From assembly GCA_017617005.1 (NCBI GenBank), contig JAFZWW010000020.1, positions 1-46,843 of the forward strand: a stretch of DNA of 46,843 bases, in the 5' to 3' direction. Every line of letters starts with the position of its first letter. The first letter of the stretch is position 1. The notes under the pieces were generated by a model that was not told the DNA's origin, did no database searches, and saw only the letters and a list, made by a program, of their open reading frames with translations. Of this stretch, positions 16,548-25,326 are shown piece after piece. The position numbers and the translations under genes were made by a program. The DNA is from Lachnospiraceae bacterium (GTDB lineage Bacteria > Bacillota > Clostridia > Lachnospirales > Lachnospiraceae).

Positions 16548-17803
16548 TTAAGTGCCTCCCTGTAAAAGTCCTCAAATTCGGTATAGCCCGCTTTTTCAAG
16601 CTGCTCCTTCTGGAACTTCTTATTCTTGTTCATCCTAACAGTAAGGATCTTCTTACCGGTCTTTCTTTCTTCCGCAGCCTTTGCGAGTATCTCACTGAGA
16701 CGCTCGCCGGAGATTCCCTTTTCGATCAGATATGCCTTGCCGTCTCCGCTTCCGGGAACCTTGAAGCCCTTCTCGGTCAAAAGAAGAACTATTCTTTCAA
16801 AGCCGATTGAGAATCCGCATGCGGGAACGCTCTGCCCCGTGAACTTGCCGACCATCTCGTCATATCTTCCGCCACCGCCGCAGCTGCCGCCGAACTCGGG
16901 AATCGCGATCTCAAAGATCGTTCCGGTGTAATATGACATTCCCCTTACGAGAGTGGGATCGAATACCATCTTGAAATCAGCCTGCTTGGATGCATCAACG
17001 GCAGTGATTATCTCTTCGAGATTTGTGACGGGAGCTTTCGCAAGTTCCTCGCCGACGGTTTCCATGATGCTGCCGAGTAAAGCCTCACCGTTAACCGCCT
17101 TGTTAAGAAGGTCTGCATACTTTTCAACGGTATCTGCCGCATAACCATTTTCAAGAAGCTCTGCCTTTACTCCGTCGATGCCGATCTTATCCATCTTGTC
17201 GATGGTGATGAAAACCGAGTCGTAATCACTCTCTGCAAAGCCGGCCCACTGTGCCATGGCTTTGAGAAGTCTTCTGTCATTGATCCTTATCTCGAAGCCT
17301 TTGAAATCAAGCTTTCCGAGAGTGGATGTCGTTGCAAGGATAAGCTCGATCTCAGCGAGGTTATCCGCTTCACCGAGGATATCGATGTCGCACTGCATGA
17401 ACTGACGATAGCGTCCTCTCTGGGGACGGTCCGCTCTCCACACATTATCCATCTGGAGTGCCTTGAAGGGTGCGGGAAGATTTGCGGAATTGTTGGAATA
17501 ATATCTTACAAGAGGAACGGTAAGATCGTAACGGAGTCCCGAATCGACAAGATCCTCCTGGGTCTGTGCGGTCTCGAGATTGAGCTTCTCGCCTCTTTTT
17601 AAGATCCTGAAGATGAGCTTCTCATTATCTCCGCCCGACTTCGATGTCAGGTTCTCGATGGATTCCACACAGGGAGTTTCGATCTTGGTAAATCCGAAGG
17701 CAGCGTATGTTTCGCTGATCACCCTCTGAACATATTCCCTGATCTCCATCTCCTCGGGAAGTATATCTTTCATGCCCGTTACGGGCTTTTTATTAAGTGC
17801 CAT
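16544..17803 (-). CDS. hisS: Histidyl-tRNA synthetase
   Basis: A class II synthetase of 419 residues. It has the N-terminal G-M-K-D-I-L-P-E-E, motif 2 W-R-A-D-R-P-Q-R-G-R-Y-R-Q-F, the histidine-specific Y-Y-T-G-T-I-F-E-I, motif 3 C-G-F-S-I-G-F-E-R-I, and a C-terminal anticodon-binding domain (about 325-419). ATG start with AGAGGAA upstream. It begins 22 bases after the ABC importer ATPase and overlaps aspS by four bases. In many Clostridia hemZ directly precedes hisS; here an importer, a diguanylate cyclase and a BI-1 gene lie between them. Confidence 0.97.
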   Translation of the reverse strand: MALNKKPVTGMKDILPEEMEIREYVQRVISETYAAFGFTKIETPCVESIENLTSKSGGDNEKLIFRILKRGEKLNLETAQTQEDLVDSGLRYDLTVPLVRYYSNNSANLPAPFKALQMDNVWRADRPQRGRYRQFMQCDIDILGEADNLAEIELILATTSTLGKLDFKGFEIRINDRRLLKAMAQWAGFAESDYDSVFITIDKMDKIGIDGVKAELLENGYAADTVEKYADLLNKAVNGEALLGSIMETVGEELAKAPVTNLEEIITAVDASKQADFKMVFDPTLVRGMSYYTGTIFEIAIPEFGGSCGGGGRYDEMVGKFTGQSVPACGFSIGFERIVLLLTEKGFKVPGSGDGKAYLIEKGISGERLSEILAKAAEERKTGKKILTVRMNKNKKFQKEQLEKAGYTEFEDFYREALK

Positions 17804-17825
17804 GTGATTCCTCTTTCTGCAAATA

Positions 17826-18581
17826 TTAATTTCCGTTCAGCTTGCCCATGAAGGACTTAAGTCTTTCGTCATCGGATCCGAAGAGCTCGTCGGGAGTTCC
17901 CTCCGCTCTTACGACTCCGTGCTCCATAAAGATCATCCTGTCCGATACTTCCCTTGCAAAGTTCATCTCATGTGTGACGATGATCATTGTCATATGCAAC
18001 GCGGCAAGATCCCTGATGACCTTGAGCACTTCACCCGTAAGCTCCGGATCGAGTGCCGATGTCGGCTCATCGAAAAAGAGAACCTTGGGTTCAAGCGCGA
18101 GAGCTCTTGCAATCGATACTCTCTGCTGCTGACCGCCCGAAAGCTGGCAGGGATAATTCTTCGCTTTGTCTTTAAGTCCGAGTTTCTCAAGACACTCGAG
18201 AGCTTTCTTTTCCGCTTCAGCCTTGCTCTTGCCGGCTATTATCTGCGGCTCCGTTACATTCTTCAGAACCGAGTAATGAGGGAAAAGATTGAAGTTCTGG
18301 AACACAAGTCCGAAGGTCTTTCTTATTTCCTTAAGATCCGCAGGATTTGCATAGATGACCTTTCCTTCTTTTTCCTGTGCGGCGATACGTCCTGCATAGG
18401 AAAGTGTGCCTCCGTCCATATGCTCGAGCATGCAGGCGCATCTGAGCAGGGTGGATTTACCCGAACCGGAAGGACCGATGACGGATACTACCTCGCCCTC
18501 ATTAACGGACATAGAGATACCTTTAAGGATCTCCTCTCCGTCGAATGACTTTCTGCAATTTTCAATCCTGAGAAGTTCCAT
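17826..18581 (-). CDS. Polar amino-acid ABC importer, ATPase subunit
   Basis: A 251-residue GlnQ/HisP-like ATPase: Walker A G-P-S-G-S-G-K-S-T (about 36-44), Q-loop F-Q-N-F-N-L-F-P-H-Y, signature L-S-G-G-Q-Q-Q-R, Walker B V-L-F-F-D-E-P-T-S-A-L-D, and switch H in V-T-H-E-M-N-F-A. It powers uptake through the permease encoded next to it. The permease stop (TAA) and this ATG are directly adjacent. Family members carry glutamine, cystine, histidine or similar amino acids; the exact substrate cannot be read from this subunit. Confidence 0.95.
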   Translation of the reverse strand: MELLRIENCRKSFDGEEILKGISMSVNEGEVVSVIGPSGSGKSTLLRCACMLEHMDGGTLSYAGRIAAQEKEGKVIYANPADLKEIRKTFGLVFQNFNLFPHYSVLKNVTEPQIIAGKSKAEAEKKALECLEKLGLKDKAKNYPCQLSGGQQQRVSIARALALEPKVLFFDEPTSALDPELTGEVLKVIRDLAALHMTMIIVTHEMNFAREVSDRMIFMEHGVVRAEGTPDELFGSDDERLKSFMGKLNGN

Positions 18582-19235
18582 TTAAATCTTGTAATAGTCG
18601 TAGTGCTTTTCAACCTTCCTGCACACCCATGCGACAAGCAGGTTGAACACATAGTAGAAAATACCTGCGGCCATGAGCGGCATGAGTGATGCCTGCTTTG
18701 CCGCGATCTGTTTTGCTATCGTGAACATTTCCGCTGTAGCTATCGCAAAAGAAAGAGATGTGTCTTTTACGAGAGTGATGATCTCATTGGTCATCGCGGG
18801 AAGAACTCTTTTGAACATCTGGGGCATTATGATCTTCACAAAGGTCTGTGCCTTCGAATAGCCCAGGATCTGTGCGGCCTCATACTGACCCTTTGGAACG
18901 GACTGGATGCCCGATCTGTATATCTCCGCAAAATATGCGGCATAGTTAAGTGAGAATGCGATTATGACGGCCACGAACCTGTAGCCCGATGTGACATTGA
19001 TGCCGAATCCGTAGAAAGGAAGGAAATAGATAACGATGATCTGGAGCATGAGCGGAGTTCCTCTCATGATGGAGATGTACACACCTGCGATCGCGGATAC
19101 GACTTTGCTCTTGCTCATCCTTGCAAGGGATACGGGAAGACCGAGCGGAATTGAAAATAACAGTGTCAATACGAAGATTGACACCGTTACTCCCATACCA
19201 CCCATTAATAATTTGAATATCACATCAAGAGTCAT
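18582..19235 (-). CDS. Polar amino-acid ABC importer, permease subunit
   Basis: A 217-residue HisM/GlnP-type permease with about five hydrophobic helices. The conserved N-terminal start of the family (G-M-G-V-T-V-S-I-F), the R-G-T-P-L-M-L-Q motif (about 58-65) and the EAA-type loop E-A-A-Q-I-L-G-Y-S-K that contacts the ATPase are visible. It lies between the binding protein (9 bases upstream) and the ATPase in one operon. Shine-Dalgarno before the ATG is weak, so it is probably coupled to upstream translation. No second permease is present, so it likely acts as a homodimer. Confidence 0.94.
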   Translation of the reverse strand: MTLDVIFKLLMGGMGVTVSIFVLTLLFSIPLGLPVSLARMSKSKVVSAIAGVYISIMRGTPLMLQIIVIYFLPFYGFGINVTSGYRFVAVIIAFSLNYAAYFAEIYRSGIQSVPKGQYEAAQILGYSKAQTFVKIIMPQMFKRVLPAMTNEIITLVKDTSLSFAIATAEMFTIAKQIAAKQASLMPLMAAGIFYYVFNLLVAWVCRKVEKHYDYYKI

Positions 19236-19244
19236 TATTGCTTA

Positions 19245-20033
19245 TTACTTTCCGAGGCAGAGAGACTCGGGGATTCCGTAATCGGAATACTTCTCTGCGA
19301 TCTTTGCAATGGTTCCGTCGGCAGCCATCTCGGTAAGGGTTGCCCATACCTTGTCACGGAGCTCGGTATTTCCAAGTTTAAAGCCTACGCCGTACTGCTC
19401 GGTTGCAAGCTGCTCGTCGAGGATGACAAAGCCGTCGCCGTTCTGTCCGAGCTGATACTGTGCAACACCGATATCTATGCATACGGCATCAAGAACGCCC
19501 TGCTTAAGATCCATGAATGCAGTGTTGTAATCGCCGTACTGGGTAAGGTTTGCGAAGGTGGCTGCAAGATCGGCCTGATCCTCCTCAAGAGCTGCGAGTG
19601 CGGAAGAATCCTTCTGAACGCCTACGTTCTTGCCTGCAAGATCAGCAAGTGAAGCAATTCCGCTTCCCGCGCCTACGACTACAACCTGGCTGTTATCTAC
19701 ATAGGGCTCGGTAAAGGTGTACTGCTCCTCACGTCCGTTGATGGTGAAGCCGTTCCAGATACAGTCGATGGTGCCTGAATTGAGTTCGGCATCCTTAGCG
19801 TCCCAGTCGATGGGCTGCTTAACGAGAGTCCATCCGTTGCGGTTGCAGACTTCCTCTGCAAGCTCGAGGTCGAATCCGGTATAGTCGCCGTTATCGTCCA
19901 TATAGCCGTAAGGAGGGAATTCTGCGTCGAATCCTACGGTAAAGGTATCTGCAGCCTTCTTGCCGCATCCGGTAAGAAGAGCTGCGGTCATTACTGTGCA
20001 CATAAGTGCTGAAACAAGTCTCATTTTTTTCAT
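19245..20033 (-). CDS. Polar amino-acid ABC importer, substrate-binding lipoprotein
   Basis: A 262-residue periplasmic-binding-protein type 2 lipoprotein. The N-terminus has two lysines, a hydrophobic stretch and the lipobox L-L-T-G-C with Cys at residue 23, so it is anchored on the outer face of the membrane. The mature part begins F-T-V-G-F-D-A-E-F-P-P-Y-G-Y and has G-F-D-L-E-L-A, T-I-D-C-I-W-N-G and V-G-V-Q-K-D-S-S-A, typical of amino-acid binding proteins. ATG with GGGAG upstream, and a good promoter about 70 bases before it. It is first in the three-gene importer operon. Substrate unproven. Confidence 0.94.
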   Translation of the reverse strand: MKKMRLVSALMCTVMTAALLTGCGKKAADTFTVGFDAEFPPYGYMDDNGDYTGFDLELAEEVCNRNGWTLVKQPIDWDAKDAELNSGTIDCIWNGFTINGREEQYTFTEPYVDNSQVVVVGAGSGIASLADLAGKNVGVQKDSSALAALEEDQADLAATFANLTQYGDYNTAFMDLKQGVLDAVCIDIGVAQYQLGQNGDGFVILDEQLATEQYGVGFKLGNTELRDKVWATLTEMAADGTIAKIAEKYSDYGIPESLCLGK

Positions 20034-20096
20034 AACAATCTCCCTTTGAGCTGTGATTTACTACTTTAATTTATTAAATCACGTAAAATCCATAAA

Positions 20097-20125
20097 ATAT
20101 TAGCACAAATATAGCTGTTTAGCAA
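20097..20125 (-). promoter_or_regulatory. Promoter of the amino-acid importer operon
   Basis: On the minus strand TTGCTA (20120-20125), 17 bases, then TAATAT (20097-20102). It lies about 64 bases before the binding-protein start. No operator was recognised in the leader. Confidence 0.72.
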
Positions 20126-20207
20126 TGAAAAGCGGGCTTTCGGGGCCTTTTTTCGAATAAGATTTTCTTTTAAGCCGTTAAGCTCCCCTTAGTTCCGAAA
20201 AATGCGG

Positions 20208-20213
20208 TATAAT
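20208..20213 (+). promoter_or_regulatory. Minus-10 box for the diguanylate cyclase gene
   Basis: A perfect TATAAT lies 35 bases before the ATG at 20249, but no recognisable -35 hexamer is present at the proper distance, so an activator or an alternative sigma factor is possible. A GGGGG ribosome binding site is at about 20236. Confidence 0.5.
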
Positions 20214-20248
20214 AAACGGGTCTTATTGTTTTATCGGGGGATACAAAA

Positions 20249-21553
20249 ATGGCAAAAAAACTCGAAGAATACACACTTGAAGAGATCACAAGCTACATTA
20301 ACAGCAATCTGGATGCCCTGATAATGGTCGATGCGGAAGCAGATGTCTACAGGACGCTAGTCAGAAACGGCTTTTTTTCCGATTTCATCGAAGAGACCGG
20401 AAGTTACAACGCGCTTATCCAGAAACTGTGGTTCCATCTGAAACACGAAGGCGGACAGGAAACCGTCTCCAAGGACTATCAGGTTTTCGTTCCCAAATTC
20501 GGAAAATTTACCGGAAAATACAGCAAGAGGATCAAGATCACCGAAAACGATACAACTCATACCGTTCAGATGACCATGTATCCGATCGAAGAGAATATCT
20601 ACATGATGATACTCGATGAGCTCGACTCAAGCGAGTACATGAAGGAGTTCCTTACAAACGAGAAGGTTACCACCATCCAGAACACCTATCTCTTCTCGAT
20701 GTATGTCGATCTTACCAAGGATTCCACTTCCAGCATAAGCATAACCGAGATCTCGGACGAAACCGTCGAAGCGAGCATTAAATATTCCGACTGGAGAATG
20801 ATGATCGTAAATATGATCTGGCCCGACGACCAGGATCTCTTCCTGGAAAGAACCGAGCCCGAGTATCTTAAAACACATATCCTTCCCGGTCGTACTTCTT
20901 CCTTTGACTGCCTGATGCAGAACCTCGAGGGAAAGTTCATCTGGGTCAAGCTCATCTTCTCCCGTGCCGAGACCAACAATACAGAAGAAGACTTCCGTTA
21001 CGTCTTCATGGTCCAGGATATTCACGAAAATTCCGTGCAACTCATGTCCACGCTCAAGAAATACGAAGAGCTCGCACTCAAGGATACTCTCACCGATGTA
21101 TTCAACCACGGAAGGATCGAGACCGAATTTAACAATGCGGTCGAAATTGCCGGTCGTACCGACAGAAGGATCTCAATAATGATGTTCGATATCGACTTTT
21201 TCAAGAGCGTCAACGACAAGTACGGACATGCCGTAGGTGATATGACACTCAAGCATGTCGCATATCTGATGAAGGAATATTTCCAGAAAAAGAATGTCGC
21301 TTACGGAAGATGGGGAGGCGAGGAATTCGCAGCGGTCTGCTACGATACGGATATTGAAAAAGCCAAGGAATATGCCGAAGAATTGCGCAAGAAGGTTCTC
21401 GGTGAGGAATTCAAGGTTGCGGGCAAGGTGACCATCAGCGTCGGTGTCACGGAGATCAAAAAAGACGACGATTTCAGAGCCGCATTCGACCGTATGGACA
21501 AGGCGCTGTACACCGCAAAATCGGAAGGCAGGAACTGTGTGAGGGTACTGTAA
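20249..21553 (+). CDS. PAS-like/GGDEF diguanylate cyclase
   Basis: A 434-residue cytoplasmic protein with no transmembrane segment. The C-terminal GGDEF domain (about 275-434) has L-T-D-V-F-N-H-G-R, the metal-binding D-I-D-F-F-K-S-V-N-D-K-Y-G-H and an intact active site G-G-E-E-F at about 356-360, so it should make c-di-GMP from two GTP. No R-x-x-D inhibitory site is seen five residues before it. The middle (about 150-265) looks like a PAS-type sensor with the phrase I-W-V-K-L near its end, and the N-terminus is an unknown helical region. It is the only complete plus-strand gene of the window, with its own promoter and terminator. Confidence 0.93.
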   Translation: MAKKLEEYTLEEITSYINSNLDALIMVDAEADVYRTLVRNGFFSDFIEETGSYNALIQKLWFHLKHEGGQETVSKDYQVFVPKFGKFTGKYSKRIKITENDTTHTVQMTMYPIEENIYMMILDELDSSEYMKEFLTNEKVTTIQNTYLFSMYVDLTKDSTSSISITEISDETVEASIKYSDWRMMIVNMIWPDDQDLFLERTEPEYLKTHILPGRTSSFDCLMQNLEGKFIWVKLIFSRAETNNTEEDFRYVFMVQDIHENSVQLMSTLKKYEELALKDTLTDVFNHGRIETEFNNAVEIAGRTDRRISIMMFDIDFFKSVNDKYGHAVGDMTLKHVAYLMKEYFQKKNVAYGRWGGEEFAAVCYDTDIEKAKEYAEELRKKVLGEEFKVAGKVTISVGVTEIKKDDDFRAAFDRMDKALYTAKSEGRNCVRVL

Positions 21554-21596
21554 ACTGCGCAGTACCATAAATGATCATACAATCATAAAAACATTA

Positions 21597-21621
21597 AAGC
21601 CCCGGGGATGACCCGGGGCTT
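21597..21621. terminator. Rho-independent terminator after the diguanylate cyclase
   Basis: A ten-base perfect stem (AAGCCCCGGG / CCCGGGGCTT) around a five-base loop, followed by GATTTTT on the plus strand. On the minus strand the exit is also T-rich, so it may also serve the convergent BI-1 gene. Confidence 0.85.
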
Positions 21622-21633
21622 GATTTTTGCCTG

Positions 21634-21676
21634 GAAACATGGGACATTCACTGTCCTTGAAACACAGGAATGTTTC
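21634..21676. repeat. Variant dispersed repeat at the 3' end of the BI-1 gene
   Basis: Two facing half-units, GAAACATGGGACATTC...CTGT and GAAACACAGGAATGTTTC. They resemble the GGGGACGGTTCC family in layout (GAAACA ends, G-rich core) but with a GGGACATTC core. The element abuts the stop codon of the BI-1 gene at 21677. Confidence 0.6.
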
Positions 21677-22375
21677 TTATCTTCTGCGCGATCTTCCGCC
21701 TGCCAGGATCCTTAAGATCTTCAGGAATAGATTGATGATGTCGAGGTAGATATCTACCGCACAGTCTATTGCATTATCGAGCGTCTTGGGGAACTGCTGT
21801 GCCCTCCAGTAATCGTATCCGATGTAGAGCGCAAAGATGCCGGCTCCGAGCCACGCAAGTATATTCTGCGATCCGGGGAAAACAAATATCGCGATCAGTT
21901 CAGCAATGACCAGGCCCAGAAGTGCTCCGAACAGGATCCATCCCAGCTTGGAAAAGAAATCAGGGAAAGTTATCGAAAGAACTATCATGACCGCGGTTGA
22001 AACAGCGGTATAAACTATAGCCTGGAAAACAATATCTCCGGCTCCCGCCCTTACATATGCGGAAATGACAATTGAAAGCACAAGTCCAACGGGCACAACA
22101 ACCAGGTTATATCCGATGAAGCTTATGACCGGGTTATCCGATTTCGAAGACATAAGCACACCGATTATGCAGCTTGCAAAATATCCGATGATCAGATAAA
22201 GAGGATTTACGTGTGCCATTTTGTTTCCGAGAACCGCACACATTATCATGTTCAGGACAAGTCCGTACATGACCGTCGAACCGAGTGCGATATTATATGT
22301 CCTGTCATCAAGGATGGCCGCAAGATCATCAACCATCATTCTTTTTTCACGTCTTGTTTCCATGAAACTGCTCAT
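21677..22375 (-). CDS. BAX inhibitor-1/YccA family membrane protein
   Basis: A seven-helix integral membrane protein. The C-terminal pattern L-Y-I-G-Y-D-Y-W-R-A-Q and N-A-I-D-C-A-V-D-I-Y-L-D-I-I-N-L-F is characteristic of the BI-1/YccA (TMBIM) superfamily, some members of which are pH-sensitive calcium leak channels. I take the start as ATG at 22375 (M-S-S-F-M-E-T), because AGAGGAGA lies just upstream; an in-frame start 13 codons earlier has no such site. The product is 232 residues. A basic tail G-G-R-S-R-R-R ends the protein. It is flanked by hemZ upstream and a variant repeat at its stop. Confidence 0.9.
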   Translation of the reverse strand: MSSFMETRREKRMMVDDLAAILDDRTYNIALGSTVMYGLVLNMIMCAVLGNKMAHVNPLYLIIGYFASCIIGVLMSSKSDNPVISFIGYNLVVVPVGLVLSIVISAYVRAGAGDIVFQAIVYTAVSTAVMIVLSITFPDFFSKLGWILFGALLGLVIAELIAIFVFPGSQNILAWLGAGIFALYIGYDYWRAQQFPKTLDNAIDCAVDIYLDIINLFLKILRILAGGRSRRR

Positions 22376-22464
22376 ATCATTCTCCTCTTGTAAGCAGGCA
22401 CCGGAGTCATCCATATGCCCACATTTTCACAGGCATTCTGAGGCATGTGCCCACGCTCTGCATA

Positions 22465-24063
22465 TTATACCATAAACAGATTCTTTTTTCTTTCGATCAG
22501 TTCGGACACCCGCTCGGTGTAATCCTTTACATCCTTGTAGTTCTCACATCTTGTGATATCCTGGCGGAGCGACCTTCCGTCAGCAATGATCTCGGCAAGG
22601 GATGACGCCTCATTTGCGGCTTCTTCTTTCGCACGCACGCATTTGGTTATCGTTCCCGCGCCAAAGCCCAGTATGCTCTGCACCTCTTCCATCATCGCAA
22701 CGTTGTATACGCATTCCTTTCCGGGAAGGGAATAGCCGATGTTTTCAAAGCCTCCCGACATATCCTTCTGGCGGTAGAGATAGTACGGCTTTAATCCTAT
22801 CTCCTGTGCACCGCTCCTTGCAATCTCCTGAATCCTGTCCGTATTGGTTATCGCACCGTATCCGTTCTTTTCAAGCCACTCACCCATTGCGGAAGCGCGT
22901 TTGAGTGCAAGAGAATGAACGGTAAGCGAATCGGGCTTAAGGCTTTTTACGATCTCCATCGTATGTCTGACCTCTTCCTCACCTTCACCGGGAAGTCCGA
23001 GGATAAGGTCCATATTGATATTGTCAAAGCCCATATCGCGGGCAAGATTAAATGCGTTTACAGTTTCATCCGCAGATGCTTTCCTGCCTATGATATCGAG
23101 GGTCTTATGATTGAAGGTCTGAGGATTGACGGAGATCCTGGAGATACCATGGTCCTTCAGCACTTTGAGTTTATCCGCCGTTATGGAATCCGCACGTCCC
23201 GCTTCAACCGTAAATTCGATATCGGGACCGGTAAAATACCTGTCTTCGACTACGCTCAAAATTCGGTCTAGCTGTGCGGGTGATAGCGATGTGGGTGTTC
23301 CGCCGCCCATATAGATGCTGTCCGGAGCTCTTCCGGGAAAGATGTCCGTGCAATCCTTCAACTCACGGATAAGTGCATCAACATATCCGTCGCCGCCGTC
23401 CTTTACCGATGAAAGCGGATATGCGGTGAATGAACAGTACAGACATCTTGTCGGGCAGAAAGGAATACCGATGTAGAGGGAATAACCTCCGGTGTAGCCG
23501 CGTACGTCACCGGGCCTGCTCATATCCCTGTGCTCGCACTGCGCAAGTACGTTTACTTCGGCAACTCCTATATCCCAGGATGATTCTATCTTCTCATCCG
23601 TAACAAGATATTCGTTTCTGTAAAAGTCAGCAGCCTCGTGCTTTCCTCTTCCTTCCAGGGCACAGATGAATGCGGGCTTTGTGGGTCTCACGCCGTTCAT
23701 CATCCCCCACGGAAGTTCACGCCCGGTATCTTCCCTGAACAGTTCATACAGCTCTCTGCAGAGTGCTTTTTTTCGTCTGATAAATAATTCGTGCTCATCG
23801 TCACAGAAACAGTCTTTGTCAAATGACTCAAACGCACGACGTTCAAAGGTGATCACATTATCCTTAAAGATCACATTTGCGCTTCCGTCTTCAAATACTC
23901 TGATACTGAAAAAATATCCTTCCGCTTCCGCCTCGGCCTTTACATCCTCACGGCTTTCGGGCACGACGGGCTTTATATCATTTTCCGCATAAAAAGACCG
24001 AAGAAGCGCCAGTATATCCATCAGGTACTTCTCCGGTTCTATATATACATATGTATTACTCAT
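22465..24063 (-). CDS. hemZ: Radical SAM coproporphyrinogen dehydrogenase-like protein HemZ
   Basis: A HemW/HemN-related radical SAM protein. The cluster motif C-P-T-R-C-L-Y-C (C-x3-C-x2-C) sits about 215 residues in, preceded by Y-I-G-I-P-F; then M-G-G-G-T-P-T-S-L, E-A-G-R-A-D and N-M-D-L-I-L-G-L-P-G-E follow. The long N-terminal extension of about 200 residues is typical of HemZ. HemZ was named for oxygen-independent haem synthesis, but related HemW proteins are haem chaperones, so the reaction is uncertain. Start unclear: ATG at 24063 (M-S-N-T) or 24072, or an upstream TTG at 24099; none has a strong Shine-Dalgarno. It belongs to the relA-MBL-hemZ block. Confidence 0.88.
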   Translation of the reverse strand: MSNTYVYIEPEKYLMDILALLRSFYAENDIKPVVPESREDVKAEAEAEGYFFSIRVFEDGSANVIFKDNVITFERRAFESFDKDCFCDDEHELFIRRKKALCRELYELFREDTGRELPWGMMNGVRPTKPAFICALEGRGKHEAADFYRNEYLVTDEKIESSWDIGVAEVNVLAQCEHRDMSRPGDVRGYTGGYSLYIGIPFCPTRCLYCSFTAYPLSSVKDGGDGYVDALIRELKDCTDIFPGRAPDSIYMGGGTPTSLSPAQLDRILSVVEDRYFTGPDIEFTVEAGRADSITADKLKVLKDHGISRISVNPQTFNHKTLDIIGRKASADETVNAFNLARDMGFDNINMDLILGLPGEGEEEVRHTMEIVKSLKPDSLTVHSLALKRASAMGEWLEKNGYGAITNTDRIQEIARSGAQEIGLKPYYLYRQKDMSGGFENIGYSLPGKECVYNVAMMEEVQSILGFGAGTITKCVRAKEEAANEASSLAEIIADGRSLRQDITRCENYKDVKDYTERVSELIERKKNLFMV

Positions 24064-24105
24064 ATCACTCATCCCGGCCACACCGGGGTGACCACACAAA
24101 AACAG

Positions 24106-24525
24106 TTAACGTATCTTTCCGCCGCACCACTGGCACATTGTACCATGACTCCTGAAAAGATATCCGCCGCAGTGAGGACAGGAATTTGCTTTCTTAAAAA
24201 CCTGAAAATATACATTTTCGATCACAAGCAATGTAAGCCCTGCAATCAGCACCACCAAAGCAGCCATAACAAAGTCGGCAAACAAAAGAATGTTAAATAC
24301 GATAATTGTTAAAACGGCTGTTGCAACAGTGACCATCTGCCATAAGAGTCTGAGTGAAGAAAACTCACTTGCCCTGTAGCTTTCCTCGGCACTTGCATTT
24401 CGCGCTTCCTCACGCCTTGCTTTTTCTATAAGAACACGCTCATGATCGGTTATCTCGTGACGACAGAAAGGACAGATCTGAATGTCATCTCCAAGTGCTT
24501 CTTTACAATTGGGGCAATCAAACAT
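24106..24525 (-). CDS. Double zinc-ribbon membrane protein, unknown function
   Basis: A 139-residue protein with a zinc ribbon at each end: C-P-N-C...C-P-F-C at residues 4-22 and C-P-H-C-G-G...C-Q-W-C-G-G near the C-terminus. Between them is a charged helix (about 25-50) and two transmembrane helices (about 60-80 and 85-108), so both ribbons would face the cytoplasm. ATG with AGGAGGG upstream. It lies between the MBL hydrolase and hemZ. The zinc ligands suggest binding to nucleic acid or protein, but I do not recognise the family. Confidence 0.85.
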   Translation of the reverse strand: MFDCPNCKEALGDDIQICPFCRHEITDHERVLIEKARREEARNASAEESYRASEFSSLRLLWQMVTVATAVLTIIVFNILLFADFVMAALVVLIAGLTLLVIENVYFQVFKKANSCPHCGGYLFRSHGTMCQWCGGKIR

Positions 24526-24549
24526 AATGATCCCTCCTTTTATGTATCA

Positions 24550-24629
24550 GGCAAACGGTGAACACAGTGTGTGCATCCCCTGTTCACATCCGGCAAACGG
24601 TGAACTCAGGAACCGTCCCCCTGTTCACC
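24550..24629. repeat. Dispersed repeat, two tandem units, one decayed
   Basis: The phrase GGCAAACGGTGAAC occurs twice, each time leading into a unit that ends CCCTGTTCAC. The second unit has the full core GGAACCGTCCCC; the first is diverged at that core. The array ends right at the stop codon of the MBL hydrolase gene (24630). Confidence 0.78.
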
Positions 24630-25301
24630 TCAGAATTCGTCAGAAAAAAACGGATTGTATTTCTTCTCGTGTCCGATCGTGGTGGATGCACCGTGACCGG
24701 GATATACCTCAGTCTCATCGGGAAGCGTAAAGAGCTTCTCCTTGATGCTCCTGTTCATCACAGATGCATCCCCGCCCCTGAAATCGGTACGTCCTACGGA
24801 TTCTTCGAAAAGTGTATCACCCGAGATAACAAAACCTGCTTCCTCGATATAGTAGGATGCACTTCCGGGAGTATGTCCGGGTGTGAAAAGAACCTTGATC
24901 TTAATGCCTGCGATCTCGATCTCCTGTCCGTCCTCAACCCATACATTGGGTCTGAGAGTCATCGGAGTTCCGAATGATGCGGTCATGTTATATCCGGAAT
25001 CGGAAAGCATTTCCTCTTCGGACTTGGGTGCATAGATCTTAACCGCTTCCTCACCTCTCGAATTCGCAAGGCTGCCTGCGGAGAGCCTTACATCCTGCGC
25101 ACCCATTATATGATCGAAATGACCGTGCGTAAGGAATAATGCCCTCACATGAAAACCCGCACCTTCAATGCGTCTTACGATCTCTTTTCCGGTATCGGGT
25201 GCATCAAAAACGATGCAGTCGGGTGAGCCTTCCCTGTAAACAAAATAGCAATTGGTCTGAACCGCGCCTATCACCATTCCGCCTATCTTGATCTTACCCA
25301 T
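24630..25301 (-). CDS. MBL-fold hydrolase, glyoxalase II-like
   Basis: A 223-residue metallo-beta-lactamase-fold protein. The zinc motif T-H-G-H-F-D-H is at about residues 57-63, with F-T-P-G-H-T-P-G-S further on, the bridging Asp in V-I-S-G-D-T-L-F, and the last His in V-Y-P-G-H-G. This set fits hydroxyacylglutathione-hydrolase-like thiolesterases, common in Firmicutes with unknown physiological substrate. ATG with AGAGGG upstream. In Clostridia it regularly follows relA, as here (48 bases). The short C-terminal tail ends F-F-S-D-E-F. A repeat abuts its stop. Confidence 0.92.
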   Translation of the reverse strand: MGKIKIGGMVIGAVQTNCYFVYREGSPDCIVFDAPDTGKEIVRRIEGAGFHVRALFLTHGHFDHIMGAQDVRLSAGSLANSRGEEAVKIYAPKSEEEMLSDSGYNMTASFGTPMTLRPNVWVEDGQEIEIAGIKIKVLFTPGHTPGSASYYIEEAGFVISGDTLFEESVGRTDFRGGDASVMNRSIKEKLFTLPDETEVYPGHGASTTIGHEKKYNPFFSDEF

Positions 25302-25326
25302 TCATCCCTCTTTTCATAAACTGCCG

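Noticed and set aside
17415..17435. GGGGACGGTCC inside hisS, similar to the dispersed repeat core
   Set aside because: It encodes the conserved motif 2 residues R-P-Q-R-G of histidyl-tRNA synthetase and lacks the repeat ends.
22376..22464. TGCCCAC repeats around GGCATTCTGAGGCATGTG upstream of the BI-1 gene
   Set aside because: A weak imperfect inverted repeat without a T-run; not enough for a terminator or an operator.
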